NCBI GenBank assembly: GCA_030593075.1
Contig: JAUVHW010000011.1
Span: 1-32,639, forward strand
DNA from: Ardenticatenales bacterium
GTDB lineage: Bacteria; Chloroflexota; Anaerolineae; Promineifilales; UBA4811
DNA length: 32,639 nt
Direction: 5' to 3'
Made by a program: the position numbers and the translations under genes. Under the pieces are notes generated by a model that was given only the letters and a program-made list of their open reading frames with translations, was not told the origin of the DNA and ran no database searches. Shown here one piece after another: positions 19,053-29,100 of the stretch (positions are counted from its first letter, which is position 1; each line of letters opens with the position of its first letter).

Positions 19053-19946
19053 CTAGGAACGGCGAAGCTGAACGATCAGAGTTCCCGCGCCGGCCGCAAG
19101 CATGCCGATTCCCTGGCGCAATGTGGGCTGCTCTCCCAGAAAGATCCATGCCAGTACAGCAATGTGGATCAGCATCGTACCGTTGATGATACTGGATTCC
19201 GCGGCCCGCAGAGTGCGGAGGGTGTGATTCCACAGTGTGAAGGCAACGGCCGTGTTCACCACGGCTAGCCAGCCAACAATCACCCAGGTGCGCAGGGTCA
19301 GGCCTGGAAGACCCTGAAGCGTGATTCCACTGGCGGTCAAGATCAAGGCACCAACCCCCATGCTCACACTGGTCACAACCAGGGGGGATGCGTAGCCGCT
19401 CCGGTTCACCTGTCGTCCCAGAACCGAAGACAATGCGTTGGCCAGTACGCCGATCAGCACGATGATCAGGGCGCGAGTCTCTCCGGCCGGAAGAGAGACC
19501 GGGGTAAAGTAGAGCACTGCTCCCGCCAGGGCCAGCAGGATTCCCGCCCATTGGACCGCCGTGAGTCGCTCAGACAGGAAGACGACACCCAGCAGGGCAA
19601 CAGCTGGCGAGGTGAGATTCAGCAGCAGGCTGACGGTGAGGGCAGGCAGATGGGCCAGCCCCACGAACTGGGCTCCCTGAGTAAGGGCGTACAGCGTGAT
19701 TCCCAGCGCGGCCAACTGTGCCCAGGCTCGAGCTGGGAGCCTCGGGCGCGAGCCTATTATCGATGAGCGGACAGCAAAGGGAAGCAGGCAGAGAAAGGCC
19801 AGGCCGTACCGCAACCCTGCAAACGTCAATGCGGGTATGTCGGCCAGTCCGACCTTGATCAGCACCCAGGACGATGCCCACAGCAGAGTGACCACCAGAG
19901 CCAGCAGGATAGCGACCGGTCGAGATGATTGTTTGCTGAACATCAT
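19053..19946 (-). CDS. EamA/DMT-family transporter
   Basis: About 10 TM; TLLWASSWVLIKVGLADIPALTFAGLRYGLAFL repeat structure; SD GGAGGAG. Confidence 0.9.
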   Translation of the reverse strand: MMFSKQSSRPVAILLALVVTLLWASSWVLIKVGLADIPALTFAGLRYGLAFLCLLPFAVRSSIIGSRPRLPARAWAQLAALGITLYALTQGAQFVGLAHLPALTVSLLLNLTSPAVALLGVVFLSERLTAVQWAGILLALAGAVLYFTPVSLPAGETRALIIVLIGVLANALSSVLGRQVNRSGYASPLVVTSVSMGVGALILTASGITLQGLPGLTLRTWVIVGWLAVVNTAVAFTLWNHTLRTLRAAESSIINGTMLIHIAVLAWIFLGEQPTLRQGIGMLAAGAGTLIVQLRRS

Positions 19947-20119
19947 GCTCCTCCAGGGCCAAATACGAAGCGTCCTGCCTCGCGCCGCTCAGGCCACCAC
20001 GGGAACTGGGGCCACGACCGGCGGGTGGACATCCGCCCCATCTGCCGGCCGCCGCTACTCATGGGGCGAGCGGCGCCTTGCGGCAAGGACCCTGCATTGA
20101 GCGCAGGCCCGAGCCCCAG

Positions 20120-20149
20120 CCATTTCACGGGCAGGTGCCCGAGAAATGG
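20120..20149. repeat. Hairpin 14 nt downstream of the hypF stop
   Basis: CCATTTC A CGGG caggtg CCCG A GAAATGG; 11 bp plus one A-A mismatch; no U-tract. Confidence 0.6.
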
Positions 20150-20162
20150 CGCAGGAGATGAG

Positions 20163-22502
20163 TCATCCGGCCGGCCGGTGGGCGGCCACAGCAACCTGCC
20201 CCAGCGCTATGCCGCCGTCATTCGGGGGAACCCGCCGGTGGAGAAGCACCTTGAAACCCTCACCATGCAGCTCAGCAACCACCAACCGAAGGAGAAGCCG
20301 GTTCTGGAAGCAGCCGCCGCTTAGAGCCACCTGGTTCAGATTGTGCTCGTCTCGAATGCTGCTGCACATCTCGCGAACGATGGAGGCGACGGTGCCGTGG
20401 AACCGCGTGCTGATGGCGGCCGGCGAGATCCCAGCCTCCACGTCCCCGACAATGTCCTCAAGCAAGGCAGCCAGCCGAACCAGGAAACATCCGTTCTCGC
20501 GTTCAATACTGTAGCGGTACGGCCGGCCCATCGCGTTGTCAGCCTCCGGAGGGTTCGCCAGCATCTCCAGCTCGGTGGCCGCCTGTGCCTCATAGCTGAT
20601 CACGCCGCGGATGCCGACGAGAGCAGCCACCGCATCAAAGAGCCGGCCGCAACTAGAAGTCAGCGGGCTGTTCAGTCCCTTCTCCACCTGCTGCTTCAGA
20701 ATGGTCCGCTCCTCGCTGCTCACTCCTTCCAGGAACGGAAGCTCCGGCACGTGGCCTAGCAAGGCGTGCAAGTAGCCGATGGCGATGCGGTAGGGCCGCC
20801 GGATGGCTGCTTCGCCTCCCGGCAGCGGCAGGTACTCGAGGTGACCTGCACGCTCAAAACCGCGCATGTCGGCTACCAGGAACTCCCCTCCCCAGATCCG
20901 GCCGTCGCTCCCATACCCGGTGCCGTCCAAGGCCACTCCGATGACCGGGCCATCCATCTGATTGTCGGCCAGACAGCTGGCGATGTGAGCGTGATGATGC
21001 TGCACTGGCGCCACACTGACGGTCTCTCGCCGCAGGGCTAGCTCCTTCACGAACCGGGTGGACAAGTAGTCTGGGTGCATGTCATGGGCCAGGATGGATG
21101 GTGATGCCTTGAACGTGGTTAAGAAGTGGTCAACAGTACTGCGGTAGAATTCCAGCGTCTCCAGGTTGCCCAGCTCTCCAATGTACTGGCTGAGGAACGC
21201 CTGATCGTCCCGGAGGATACAGAAGACGTTCTTCATCTGCGCGCCCGCGCCAAACACAGGCGCTGCCGCCTGGAAGTGCAGTCTGACCGGAAAAGGTGCA
21301 TACCCGCGTGAGCGACGTACCGGCGTGGCCTGGAGGCCCTCACCCGCCAAGGCATTGACCATCCACACGCTGTCGTCACACCGAACGTGGACCCGCCGGT
21401 TGTGGAACAGGAACGCGTCAGCGATGTCGCTCAGTTCAGTGATGGCGTCCTGGTTGTTCTGCGCCAAGGGTTCGTCGGTGTGGTTGCCGCTGGTCATCAC
21501 CAGCGGGCGGTCCACTTCGCGGAGCAGAACGTGGTGCAAAGGGGTGTAGGGCAGCATGACGCCCAGAGTGTGGTTGCGAGGGCCAACGGTAAAAGCCACA
21601 TCAGCGCCCGGCCTGCGCCGGAGCAGCACGATGGGCGCGGCCGGAGATCGGAGTAGTTCCTCCTCTTCTCTGCATACCTCACAGAACAGGCGCACCATGT
21701 CCATGTCGGCCACCATCACCGCCAAGGGCTTGGCCGGCCGGGCCTTGCGCCTCCGCAGCCAGCGGACGGCCTGATCGTTTGTAGCGTCGCAGGCCAGGTG
21801 AAAGCCTCCCAGCCCCTTGATGGCCATCGTTCCTCCCAGCCGCAGCAGTGAGGCGGCTGCCTTGAAGGGATCCTCGGCCGTGGCCAGTGCCCCGTCGTAA
21901 CCCTCTGCTACCGAGCCTCCCCCACTGGCGGACATCCACACCCGCGGGCCGCAAGCCGGACAGGCATTGGGCTGGGCGTGAAAGCGGCGGTCAAGCGGGT
22001 CCTCGTACTCGGCCGCACAATCTGGGCACATGGGGAAATCACTCATGGTGGTCAGCGGCCGGTCGTAGGGCAGCCCCTCGATGATCGTGAATCTTGGTCC
22101 ACAGTTGGTGCAGTTGGTGAACGGGTAACGATGGCGCCGATCGCTCACTGAAAGGAGCTCATCCAGGCAGTCGGCGCAGGTTGCCACGTCAGGGGAGATC
22201 AGGCTGATGCCCGGCCGGGTCACGCTGTGCTGGATAACGAACCCGCCCACCCCTCCGACCGGCGGGATTGACGCCTTGGTGACCGCTTCGACGTATGCCA
22301 GCGGGGGAGCTTCCTCGCGCAGAGCAGCCAGGAACCGCGCCAGCAACTCGGGCGGGCCCTCCACCTCGATTTCTACCCCGTTGGAAGAGTTCAGGACCCA
22401 GCCTGACAGCTCCAGGCGGCGCGCTAGACCGTAAACGAACGGCCGAAAGCCGACGCCCTGAACCACACCGGTGACGAGGATGTGATAACGCTGCAAGGAC
22501 AT
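20163..22502 (-). CDS. hypF: Carbamoyltransferase HypF ([NiFe] hydrogenase maturation)
   Basis: Acylphosphatase domain TGVVQGVGFRPFVYGLARRL; zinc fingers CADCLDEL...NCTNCGPRF and CPDCAAEY...ACPACGP; YrdC-like and Kae1-like parts (HHHAHIASCLADN); ATG at 22502 chosen from N-terminal homology. Confidence 0.95.
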   Translation of the reverse strand: MSLQRYHILVTGVVQGVGFRPFVYGLARRLELSGWVLNSSNGVEIEVEGPPELLARFLAALREEAPPLAYVEAVTKASIPPVGGVGGFVIQHSVTRPGISLISPDVATCADCLDELLSVSDRRHRYPFTNCTNCGPRFTIIEGLPYDRPLTTMSDFPMCPDCAAEYEDPLDRRFHAQPNACPACGPRVWMSASGGGSVAEGYDGALATAEDPFKAAASLLRLGGTMAIKGLGGFHLACDATNDQAVRWLRRRKARPAKPLAVMVADMDMVRLFCEVCREEEELLRSPAAPIVLLRRRPGADVAFTVGPRNHTLGVMLPYTPLHHVLLREVDRPLVMTSGNHTDEPLAQNNQDAITELSDIADAFLFHNRRVHVRCDDSVWMVNALAGEGLQATPVRRSRGYAPFPVRLHFQAAAPVFGAGAQMKNVFCILRDDQAFLSQYIGELGNLETLEFYRSTVDHFLTTFKASPSILAHDMHPDYLSTRFVKELALRRETVSVAPVQHHHAHIASCLADNQMDGPVIGVALDGTGYGSDGRIWGGEFLVADMRGFERAGHLEYLPLPGGEAAIRRPYRIAIGYLHALLGHVPELPFLEGVSSEERTILKQQVEKGLNSPLTSSCGRLFDAVAALVGIRGVISYEAQAATELEMLANPPEADNAMGRPYRYSIERENGCFLVRLAALLEDIVGDVEAGISPAAISTRFHGTVASIVREMCSSIRDEHNLNQVALSGGCFQNRLLLRLVVAELHGEGFKVLLHRRVPPNDGGIALGQVAVAAHRPAG

Positions 22503-22662
22503 GGTCTCTACTGGCAGCTGCTGAGCCGCGGTTGACCCCCAATTATCCCACGGCCGTGCCAGAACTGTAGGGTGACGAAGGGCAGATTGCCCCAGGACGA
22601 ACATCACGGAGCAGATAGCACGCTCGATGCGATGGGAGCGGTGCGATGCACGACTGCCTCTC

Positions 22663-22690
22663 TTGACGCGGCAGCCTGTTTTCATACAAT
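22663..22690 (+). promoter_or_regulatory. Putative sigma70 promoter of the SF1-like gene
   Basis: TTGACG - 16 nt - TACAAT, 30 nt before GTG at 22720. Confidence 0.6.
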
Positions 22691-22719
22691 GACAGTCACG
22701 CTACCGGCCGGACCACACA

Positions 22720-24864
22720 GTGCCACATACGGGGACTCTCACACCGGATCAGAGGGCCATCGTCGAGGCTGCCAGCGACCAGGGGCAGAGCGTTTTCGTT
22801 CATGGCCCCGCAGGAACCGGCAAGACGACCGCGCTGCAGCAACGGCTCACTGCACTGCTGGCGGCCGGAATCCCATCGTACTCGGTGCTGACGCTGTTGC
22901 CCGACCCTGGCAGCGCCGAGGGGTATCACGCGGCTCTAGGAGAGGCGCAGCTAGGACCCTACTCTGATCCGCACCTTACTACTCTGGCCGGGCTGGCCCG
23001 AGAGGTGGTTACTCTGCTGTGGCCCCTGGTGGCGCGGCCGGCGGGTTTTGCAGCTCCTCACAAACCGCCCGTGCTTCTGAGCTACGATCTGGCTCAGGTA
23101 CAGATGCGACGGGTTATCGCTCCTATGTTGGCGAAAGGCGCCTTTCAGGGATTGCGCATGCGGCCCCAGCAGGTCCTCTCGCAGCTGCTTGACAACCTCA
23201 ACCGTGCAGCCCTCAACGGCTTGACGCTGGACGAGATGGAAGAACGACTTGTCCGCACCTGGAACGGCCACGCGTCCCACATTCGCTACTTTCGGCAGGC
23301 GGCCGACGCTGCCCGGCGTTTTCGCCAGAGCTGCCTGGAGGCCAACCTGCTCGACCTCTCCCTGGTGATCGACGTCTTTCATCGGCACATCGTCCACGAT
23401 AGTACCCTCTCTCAGTACTTGGCCGAACGATTCCGGCACTTGCTGGTGGACAACCTGGAAGAGATGCCGCCGGTCGGCATCCAGTTCCTCCAGGGGATGC
23501 TGCCCGGAGCAGACTCGGCTGTCCTGATCTACGACGAGGGCGGCGGGTACCGGCGATATCTGGCGGCCGACCCACAGAGTGGTTGGGCGCTGCGCAAAGA
23601 CTGTGACCGTACCCTGGCCATGCCACGAAGCCTGGTCTCAGGTGCTTGCATGGAGGCGCTGGCGAGGCTTGTACAGAGGCGGCTTGGCGGTCCGGCCGGG
23701 TTGACCTACTCTGAGGCGGCCGAGGCGGTAACCCAGGTCATCAAGCCCCGCTACCGGCAGGAGATGATTCGGGAAGTGGTAAGCCTGGCCGAGTCGCTGA
23801 TCCCCAGCGCAACCTCGTCAGATCAGATCGCGATGGTGGCCCCGTACCTGGACGGCGCGCTGCTCCACAGTCTGACGACCGGTCTGACCAATGCCAACAT
23901 CCCTTTCCGGCTGCTCCGCCGTCGCAGCAGCCTGCGGGATGAGCCCTTGGTCCGGGCTTGGCTGACGTTGGCAGCGTTGGCCCATCCAGACTGGACCGTC
24001 GCTCCCTCCGCGTATGAGGTAGCCGAAGCCTTGGCCCTGGCGGTGGGGCAGCTGGACTGGCCGCGCGCCCGGCTAGCCGCCCGGAGGTTGTATGACAACT
24101 CGACGCACGGCCTGCGGCCCACAGACAACCTGACAGACACGGACAAAGCGCGCTTGGGGATGCCGGTGGTGGAGCGGATCGGAGAGCTTCAGGGATGGTT
24201 GGACCGGTCGGTCGGAACCCAACCGCTCGACCACTTCCTGGGTCACCTGTTCAGCGACTTGTTGAGTACACGTCGCTTCCAGCCGCAGCCTGACATCCGG
24301 GCTGCAGCGGTGTGCGACTGGCTCGTCAACGCGGCCCGCCGGTTCCACCGTGCGGCGGCCGCGCTGGGGATGGACGATCCGCACCGTGAGGGGCAGGAAT
24401 TCATCGCCAGCATCCGTGACGGCCTGGTGACTGCTATTCCGGCTCCCGAGCTGACGGCCTCGCAGGCAGGCGAAGCCTTGTCGGACACACCTGTAATCGT
24501 GGCCACCGTGTACGCGTACTTGCTTTCAGGGCCAGCGGTTCAGTACCAGGTCTGGTTGGAGGCAGGAGCAACCGGCTGGTGGGAGATTCCGCGCCAACCA
24601 CTAAGCAACGCCTTTGTGCTCACGCCGCACTGGGACCCGACGCGGCAGTGGACCGAGGCGGACAGCTTTGCGGTCCGCAACGAACTGCTAGCCGGGCTGG
24701 TGCGCGGCCTCTGTTCCCGGTGCAGCAAGGGCATTGTGCTGGCCTCCTCCGAACTAGACCGGCGCGGAGAGCGGCAGGATGGCCCGCTCTGGCGGGCTCT
24801 CGCGCCGCTGCAGTCGTTATGGAAACCCAGGGCCGCGTTTGACAGCGCCCCAGCGGTGTGGTAA
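22720..24864 (+). CDS. UvrD/AddA-like SF1 ATPase with degenerate helicase motifs
   Basis: Q-motif LTPDQRAIVEA and Walker A HGPAGTGKTTAL; degenerate motif II LLVDNLEEM; motif III/V/VI positions diverged (LIYDEGGGYRRY, VIVATVYAYLLSG, RNELLAGLVRGLCSRCSKGIVLASSELDRRGER). Confidence 0.72.
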   Translation: MPHTGTLTPDQRAIVEAASDQGQSVFVHGPAGTGKTTALQQRLTALLAAGIPSYSVLTLLPDPGSAEGYHAALGEAQLGPYSDPHLTTLAGLAREVVTLLWPLVARPAGFAAPHKPPVLLSYDLAQVQMRRVIAPMLAKGAFQGLRMRPQQVLSQLLDNLNRAALNGLTLDEMEERLVRTWNGHASHIRYFRQAADAARRFRQSCLEANLLDLSLVIDVFHRHIVHDSTLSQYLAERFRHLLVDNLEEMPPVGIQFLQGMLPGADSAVLIYDEGGGYRRYLAADPQSGWALRKDCDRTLAMPRSLVSGACMEALARLVQRRLGGPAGLTYSEAAEAVTQVIKPRYRQEMIREVVSLAESLIPSATSSDQIAMVAPYLDGALLHSLTTGLTNANIPFRLLRRRSSLRDEPLVRAWLTLAALAHPDWTVAPSAYEVAEALALAVGQLDWPRARLAARRLYDNSTHGLRPTDNLTDTDKARLGMPVVERIGELQGWLDRSVGTQPLDHFLGHLFSDLLSTRRFQPQPDIRAAAVCDWLVNAARRFHRAAAALGMDDPHREGQEFIASIRDGLVTAIPAPELTASQAGEALSDTPVIVATVYAYLLSGPAVQYQVWLEAGATGWWEIPRQPLSNAFVLTPHWDPTRQWTEADSFAVRNELLAGLVRGLCSRCSKGIVLASSELDRRGERQDGPLWRALAPLQSLWKPRAAFDSAPAVW

Positions 24865-24867
24865 GCT
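24839..24867 (+). promoter_or_regulatory. Putative promoter upstream of the 24945 ORF
   Basis: TTGACA - 17 nt - TAAGCT. Confidence 0.35.
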
Positions 24868-24944
24868 ACGCCCGTCCGCTCAGGGTAACGGGTCCTACAC
24901 CACCCCCTTCCTTCCCACCGTAAACACCCAAGCGGAGGCTTTCT

Positions 24945-25280
24945 GTGGAAAGGAATGAGAAGAGCGGGCTGCTCTATCCCAACAAGCTGGCGCGTGTCTA
25001 TCTGGAAGCTATGGAGGAGCTAGCAGGCCCCAATGGCCTAGCAGCTGCCTTCCGAACAGCAGGACTTGCCGAGCTGACCAACGACTATCCCCCCTGCAAT
25101 CTGGACAAGGCGTTCGATTCGTTAGCCTACTCCACGGTAAACGGCGCGTTGGATGAGATCTACGGTCCAGACGGCGGCCGCGCTCTTGGGCTGCGGGAAG
25201 GCCGCGAGTCGTTTGCGCCTGGCCGGAAGGGCTTTGGCCCACCGGCAGGCGTGGGAGGCGCGGCTGCCGGTGCGTACTGA
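24945..25280 (+). CDS. Short protein resembling the N-terminus of Chloroflexi 4-vinyl-reductase-like/V4R proteins; possibly truncated
   Basis: GTG start with SD GGAGG at 6-nt spacing; MERNEKSGLLYPNKLARVYLEAMEELAGPNGLAAAF...YPPCNLDKAFD...YGPDGGRALGLREGR; family recalled from memory, not searched. Confidence 0.45.
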   Translation: MERNEKSGLLYPNKLARVYLEAMEELAGPNGLAAAFRTAGLAELTNDYPPCNLDKAFDSLAYSTVNGALDEIYGPDGGRALGLREGRESFAPGRKGFGPPAGVGGAAAGAY

Positions 25281-25343
25281 GGCCTCGCCAGCGGTGGCAC
25301 AGGACTACTCACATCATCGCCAGGACCGTGCAGGATTCGCAAC

Positions 25344-26099
25344 GTGAGAGTCGTCGTCGTAATCCCCACCTATAACGAGGCGGAGAACCTGCCACTGATC
25401 GCCGCAGAGCTATGGGCGCTGGACACCGCGGGAATCGAGATTCTGGTAGTGGATGACAGCTCCCCTGATGGAACCGGCGAGATAGCGGATGACCTGGTCA
25501 AGCGCCGGCCGGGCGATATCCACGTTATTCACCGGCCCGAGAAGGGCGGACTGGGGACCGCCTACATCACTGGCTTCAACTGGGCTCTAGACTCCGGGGC
25601 AGATCTGGTCATCCAGATGGATGCGGACTTTTCGCACTCACCCAGTCACATCCCTCGGTTCTTGGAGGAGATCCAGTCATACGACGTCGTGGTAGGCTCT
25701 CGCTACGTGGGAGGGGGAAAGCTCGACGAGCGGTGGGGTTTCGGCCGCCACCTCCTGAGCTGGTGGGCCAACAGCGTCTACACTCGCCTGATACTAGGAC
25801 TCAGCTCTAAAGACGCGACGGCCGGTTTCAAGTGCTGGCGCGCTGACACGCTGCGGGGGATAGACCTGAGAAGAGTCCGCTCCAGCGGTTACGTCTTCCA
25901 GGTGGAGATGGCTTATTTGGCACAGAAGATGGGTTACCGGTCCGTAGAGATCCCCATCTACTTTGAGGATCGCCGCGTCGGGAGCTCCAAGATGACCATG
26001 CCGGTGAAGCTCGAGGCAGCCTGGCGGGTGTGGGAGGTCAAGTGGCGACACCGCCATCTGACACCGGCCCACAGACGGAAACTGCCCAATAAGAACTAG
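25344..26099 (+). CDS. GT2 glycosyltransferase, polyprenyl-monophosphomannose (DPM1-like) synthase
   Basis: [88 protein letters not shown]; no C-terminal TM/GtrA domain. Confidence 0.93.
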   Translation: MRVVVVIPTYNEAENLPLIAAELWALDTAGIEILVVDDSSPDGTGEIADDLVKRRPGDIHVIHRPEKGGLGTAYITGFNWALDSGADLVIQMDADFSHSPSHIPRFLEEIQSYDVVVGSRYVGGGKLDERWGFGRHLLSWWANSVYTRLILGLSSKDATAGFKCWRADTLRGIDLRRVRSSGYVFQVEMAYLAQKMGYRSVEIPIYFEDRRVGSSKMTMPVKLEAAWRVWEVKWRHRHLTPAHRRKLPNKN

Positions 26100-26115
26100 A
26101 TGAGGAACTGGGAAT

Positions 26116-26153
26116 GACCAATGACCACGCAGGCGGTCATTGGTCGTTTTTTT
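26116..26153 (+). terminator. Perfect intrinsic-terminator-like hairpin with T-tract
   Basis: GACCAATGACC acgcaggc GGTCATTGGTC GTTTTTTT; 11-bp perfect stem. Confidence 0.85.
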
Positions 26154-26158
26154 GTGTC

Positions 26159-29100
26159 ATGAAAGCACTCCGCCGGTTCATTCCCGATCTTTTTGCGGCA
26201 GGAATACTGCTCCTGCTGCCTCTGGTGATGTTCTGGCCAGTGACCTGCGGAGATCGCACGCTGATTCCGGCTGACAATCTCTTCCAGTGGGCACCCTGGA
26301 AGTCATACGCCGAGGAGTACGGGGTAGAGACCCCCCACAACGAACTGCTCAGCGATCTGCTGCTGGAGAACTATGCGTGGAAGCGATTCATTCTGCAGTC
26401 GCTGCGCGAACGCCAGATTCCTCTATGGAGCCCCTACCTGTTTGCCGGAGCCCCCTTTCTGGCGAGCGGACAGCACTCGGCCCTCTACCCCTTTGGCCTG
26501 ATCTACCTGATGCTGCCGCTGGAGCGTGCGTACGGCGTGTTCACCGTCAGCCAACTCCTACTGGCAGGTATCTTTGCCTACCTGTTCGCGCGCGTTCTGG
26601 GGATCAAGAGGCCTGGCTCGCTGCTGGCGGCGATTACCTTTCAGCTGTGCGGCTACGTCTTGGTCAGCGTGGACTTTCCCATGATGCTCGCCGGATCCGC
26701 CTGGCTTCCTTTCCTGCTCACCATGATCGAGTTGGTGATTCGCCAGCAGCCGGCGCCGGGAGGGCGGCCAGCTACGGTACCGTGGGTCGTTCTGGGCGCG
26801 GCCGGGCTGGGCATGCAATTGCTGGCCGGGCATGGCGAGAACACCTACCTCACCCTTTTCGTGATGGGGCTCTACGCCGCCTGGCGACTAGGCGCTGAGA
26901 CCACCCGACGGAGGACCGGCGGCGATTCGGACCGGCCGCTGCCGCGCACCCACCCGAGTCGCGCTCTGCTGCGCCCCGCCCTCTGGCTCACAGTCATGGT
27001 CTTGCTGGGGATAGGACTGGGCTCCGTTCAGTTCATTCCTTTCATCGAGCTCGTCCAGCACAATTTCCGCGAGGGGGCGGTTTCGCTGGAGGAGGTGCTC
27101 AGCTGGGCGTATCCCTGGAGACGGCTGATCGCATTCCTGGCCCCCAACTTTTTTGGCAACCCCAGCCACCACAGCTACTTTGACCTGTTCAGCTGGCGGA
27201 CAGAGGCGGTGACGGCCAATGTCTATGGAGACCCGATCTTCAAGATAGACTGGGGTATCAAGAACTATGTGGAAGGCGGGGCCTACCTCGGCATCCTTCC
27301 TCTCCTGCTGGCAGCGATAGCAGTGCTGGGCAGCCTGCAGCGACGGGGACGCCGTTCCAGGACATCGGTATGGTTCTTTGCCCTGCTCGCTTTGGCCTCG
27401 CTCAGTTTCATTTTCCCCACCGGCGCCTATGCCATCATCCACTCCATACCGGTGATCAACCAATCCCACTCACCCTTCCGCTGGGTATTCCCGCTCTCGC
27501 TGAGTGCGGCAGTCCTGGCAGGATGGGGTTTCGAGGAGCTAGCTGCAGCTGAATCCAGCAGCCGGAAGGTTAGATGGCTGTCTCTGCTGGCTCTGGTGGG
27601 CGGCCTAGCAGGGATGGTCGGGCTGGGCGTGAGCCGGGTCCTCTTTGACCGGTTGGAGCCGCTGCTGGAGACGGTTTTCCGCGGGTTAGCCAGAGCACCA
27701 GGGGCATTCTCTGACGTGCGCGCCTTCTACAGCTATGAGTTCCGCCAGTTGACGGTTACCGCCCTGATGCTGCTGGCGGCCGGACTCGTGCTGTGCCTCG
27801 CCCGCCGGGCGGTGGTCGTCAGAGGCCGGCCGCTCTGGCAGCCGCTGGCCCTGGGGCTGGTGGCTGTGGACCTGGCGTTGGCTACCTGGGCCTTTCACCC
27901 GGCGGCCGACCCCGCCCTTCTGGAGGTCAAGCCCGAGCTGATTCAGTTCCTCGAATCTCAGCCCGGTCACTGGCGGCTGACGACATTCAATCCGCATGGC
28001 GACAACCCGCTCCACGCCAACACCCCCTGGCTGTACGATTTGCAGGACGTGCGTGGATACGATTCCATCATCACGAGGCGGTACGTCGACTATATGAGGG
28101 CTATCGAACCTCAGGGCGAACTGCTCCACAACCGGGTTCAGCCGATCACGAATTGGCAGAGCCTGAACTCCCCACTGCTCGACCTCCTAAACACCAAGTA
28201 TGTGATTACTTCCGAGAGGCTGGCCCTACCCAAGTTGGCCTTGGTCTGGGAAGGGGAGGGGCTGCGGGTGTACGAGAACCTGGCCGTCGCCCCTCGTGCC
28301 TTTACCCTCCCACAGAGCTCAACGGTGATCGCGAGCGACCCGCTGGCGGCCATGAAAGAGTACGATCCACGCAACTATGTGGTCAGGGATCTGGAGCGCG
28401 GTGACCCTGGTCTTCCTGATACCCCGCATCCCGGCTCGCTCACGCCGGCGACCATTGCGCAGTACGGCTCTCAGGAGGTACTGGTTGACGCCCACTCTGA
28501 CGAACCATCCTGGCTCATATTGACGGACAGCTACTTCCCAGGCTGGAAGGCCTTCGTCAGGCCGCTGGGCGGTAAAGAAGCCGACGAGAAGGACGCCGAG
28601 ATCTTTCCGGTGGACGGCAACTTTCGCGGGGTGCGACTGGACCCGGGCGCGTGGACAGTGCGCTTCAAGTACAGCCCGATGAGCTTCAAGGTGGGTCTCT
28701 TTGGCAGCTTCATGGCGGCCGTAGCGATGGTTTTCCTGGGCGCGGTCTGGCTGTGGCGCTACGCGTATCGCGAGAGCGCGGCCGACTCTACCGTCCGCCG
28801 GGTTGCCAAGAACAGCCTGGCACCCATGGCGCTCAGCCTGTTCAACCGGGGGATTGACTTTGCTTTCGCAATGCTGATGCTGCGCATCCTGGGGGCAGAG
28901 AACACAGGCAAATACTACGTTGCGATCGTCATTGCCGGCTGGTTCGAGATTCTGGCCAATTTCGGCCTCAACACGCTCCTGACCCGTGAGGTGTCAAAGG
29001 AGGGCGGCACCGCCAACCTCTACCTGGTGAACACTACCGTCCTGCGCCTGCTCACCAGCTTGGTCGCAGCGGTCCCCATCGCCCTTTACCTGCTCACTCT

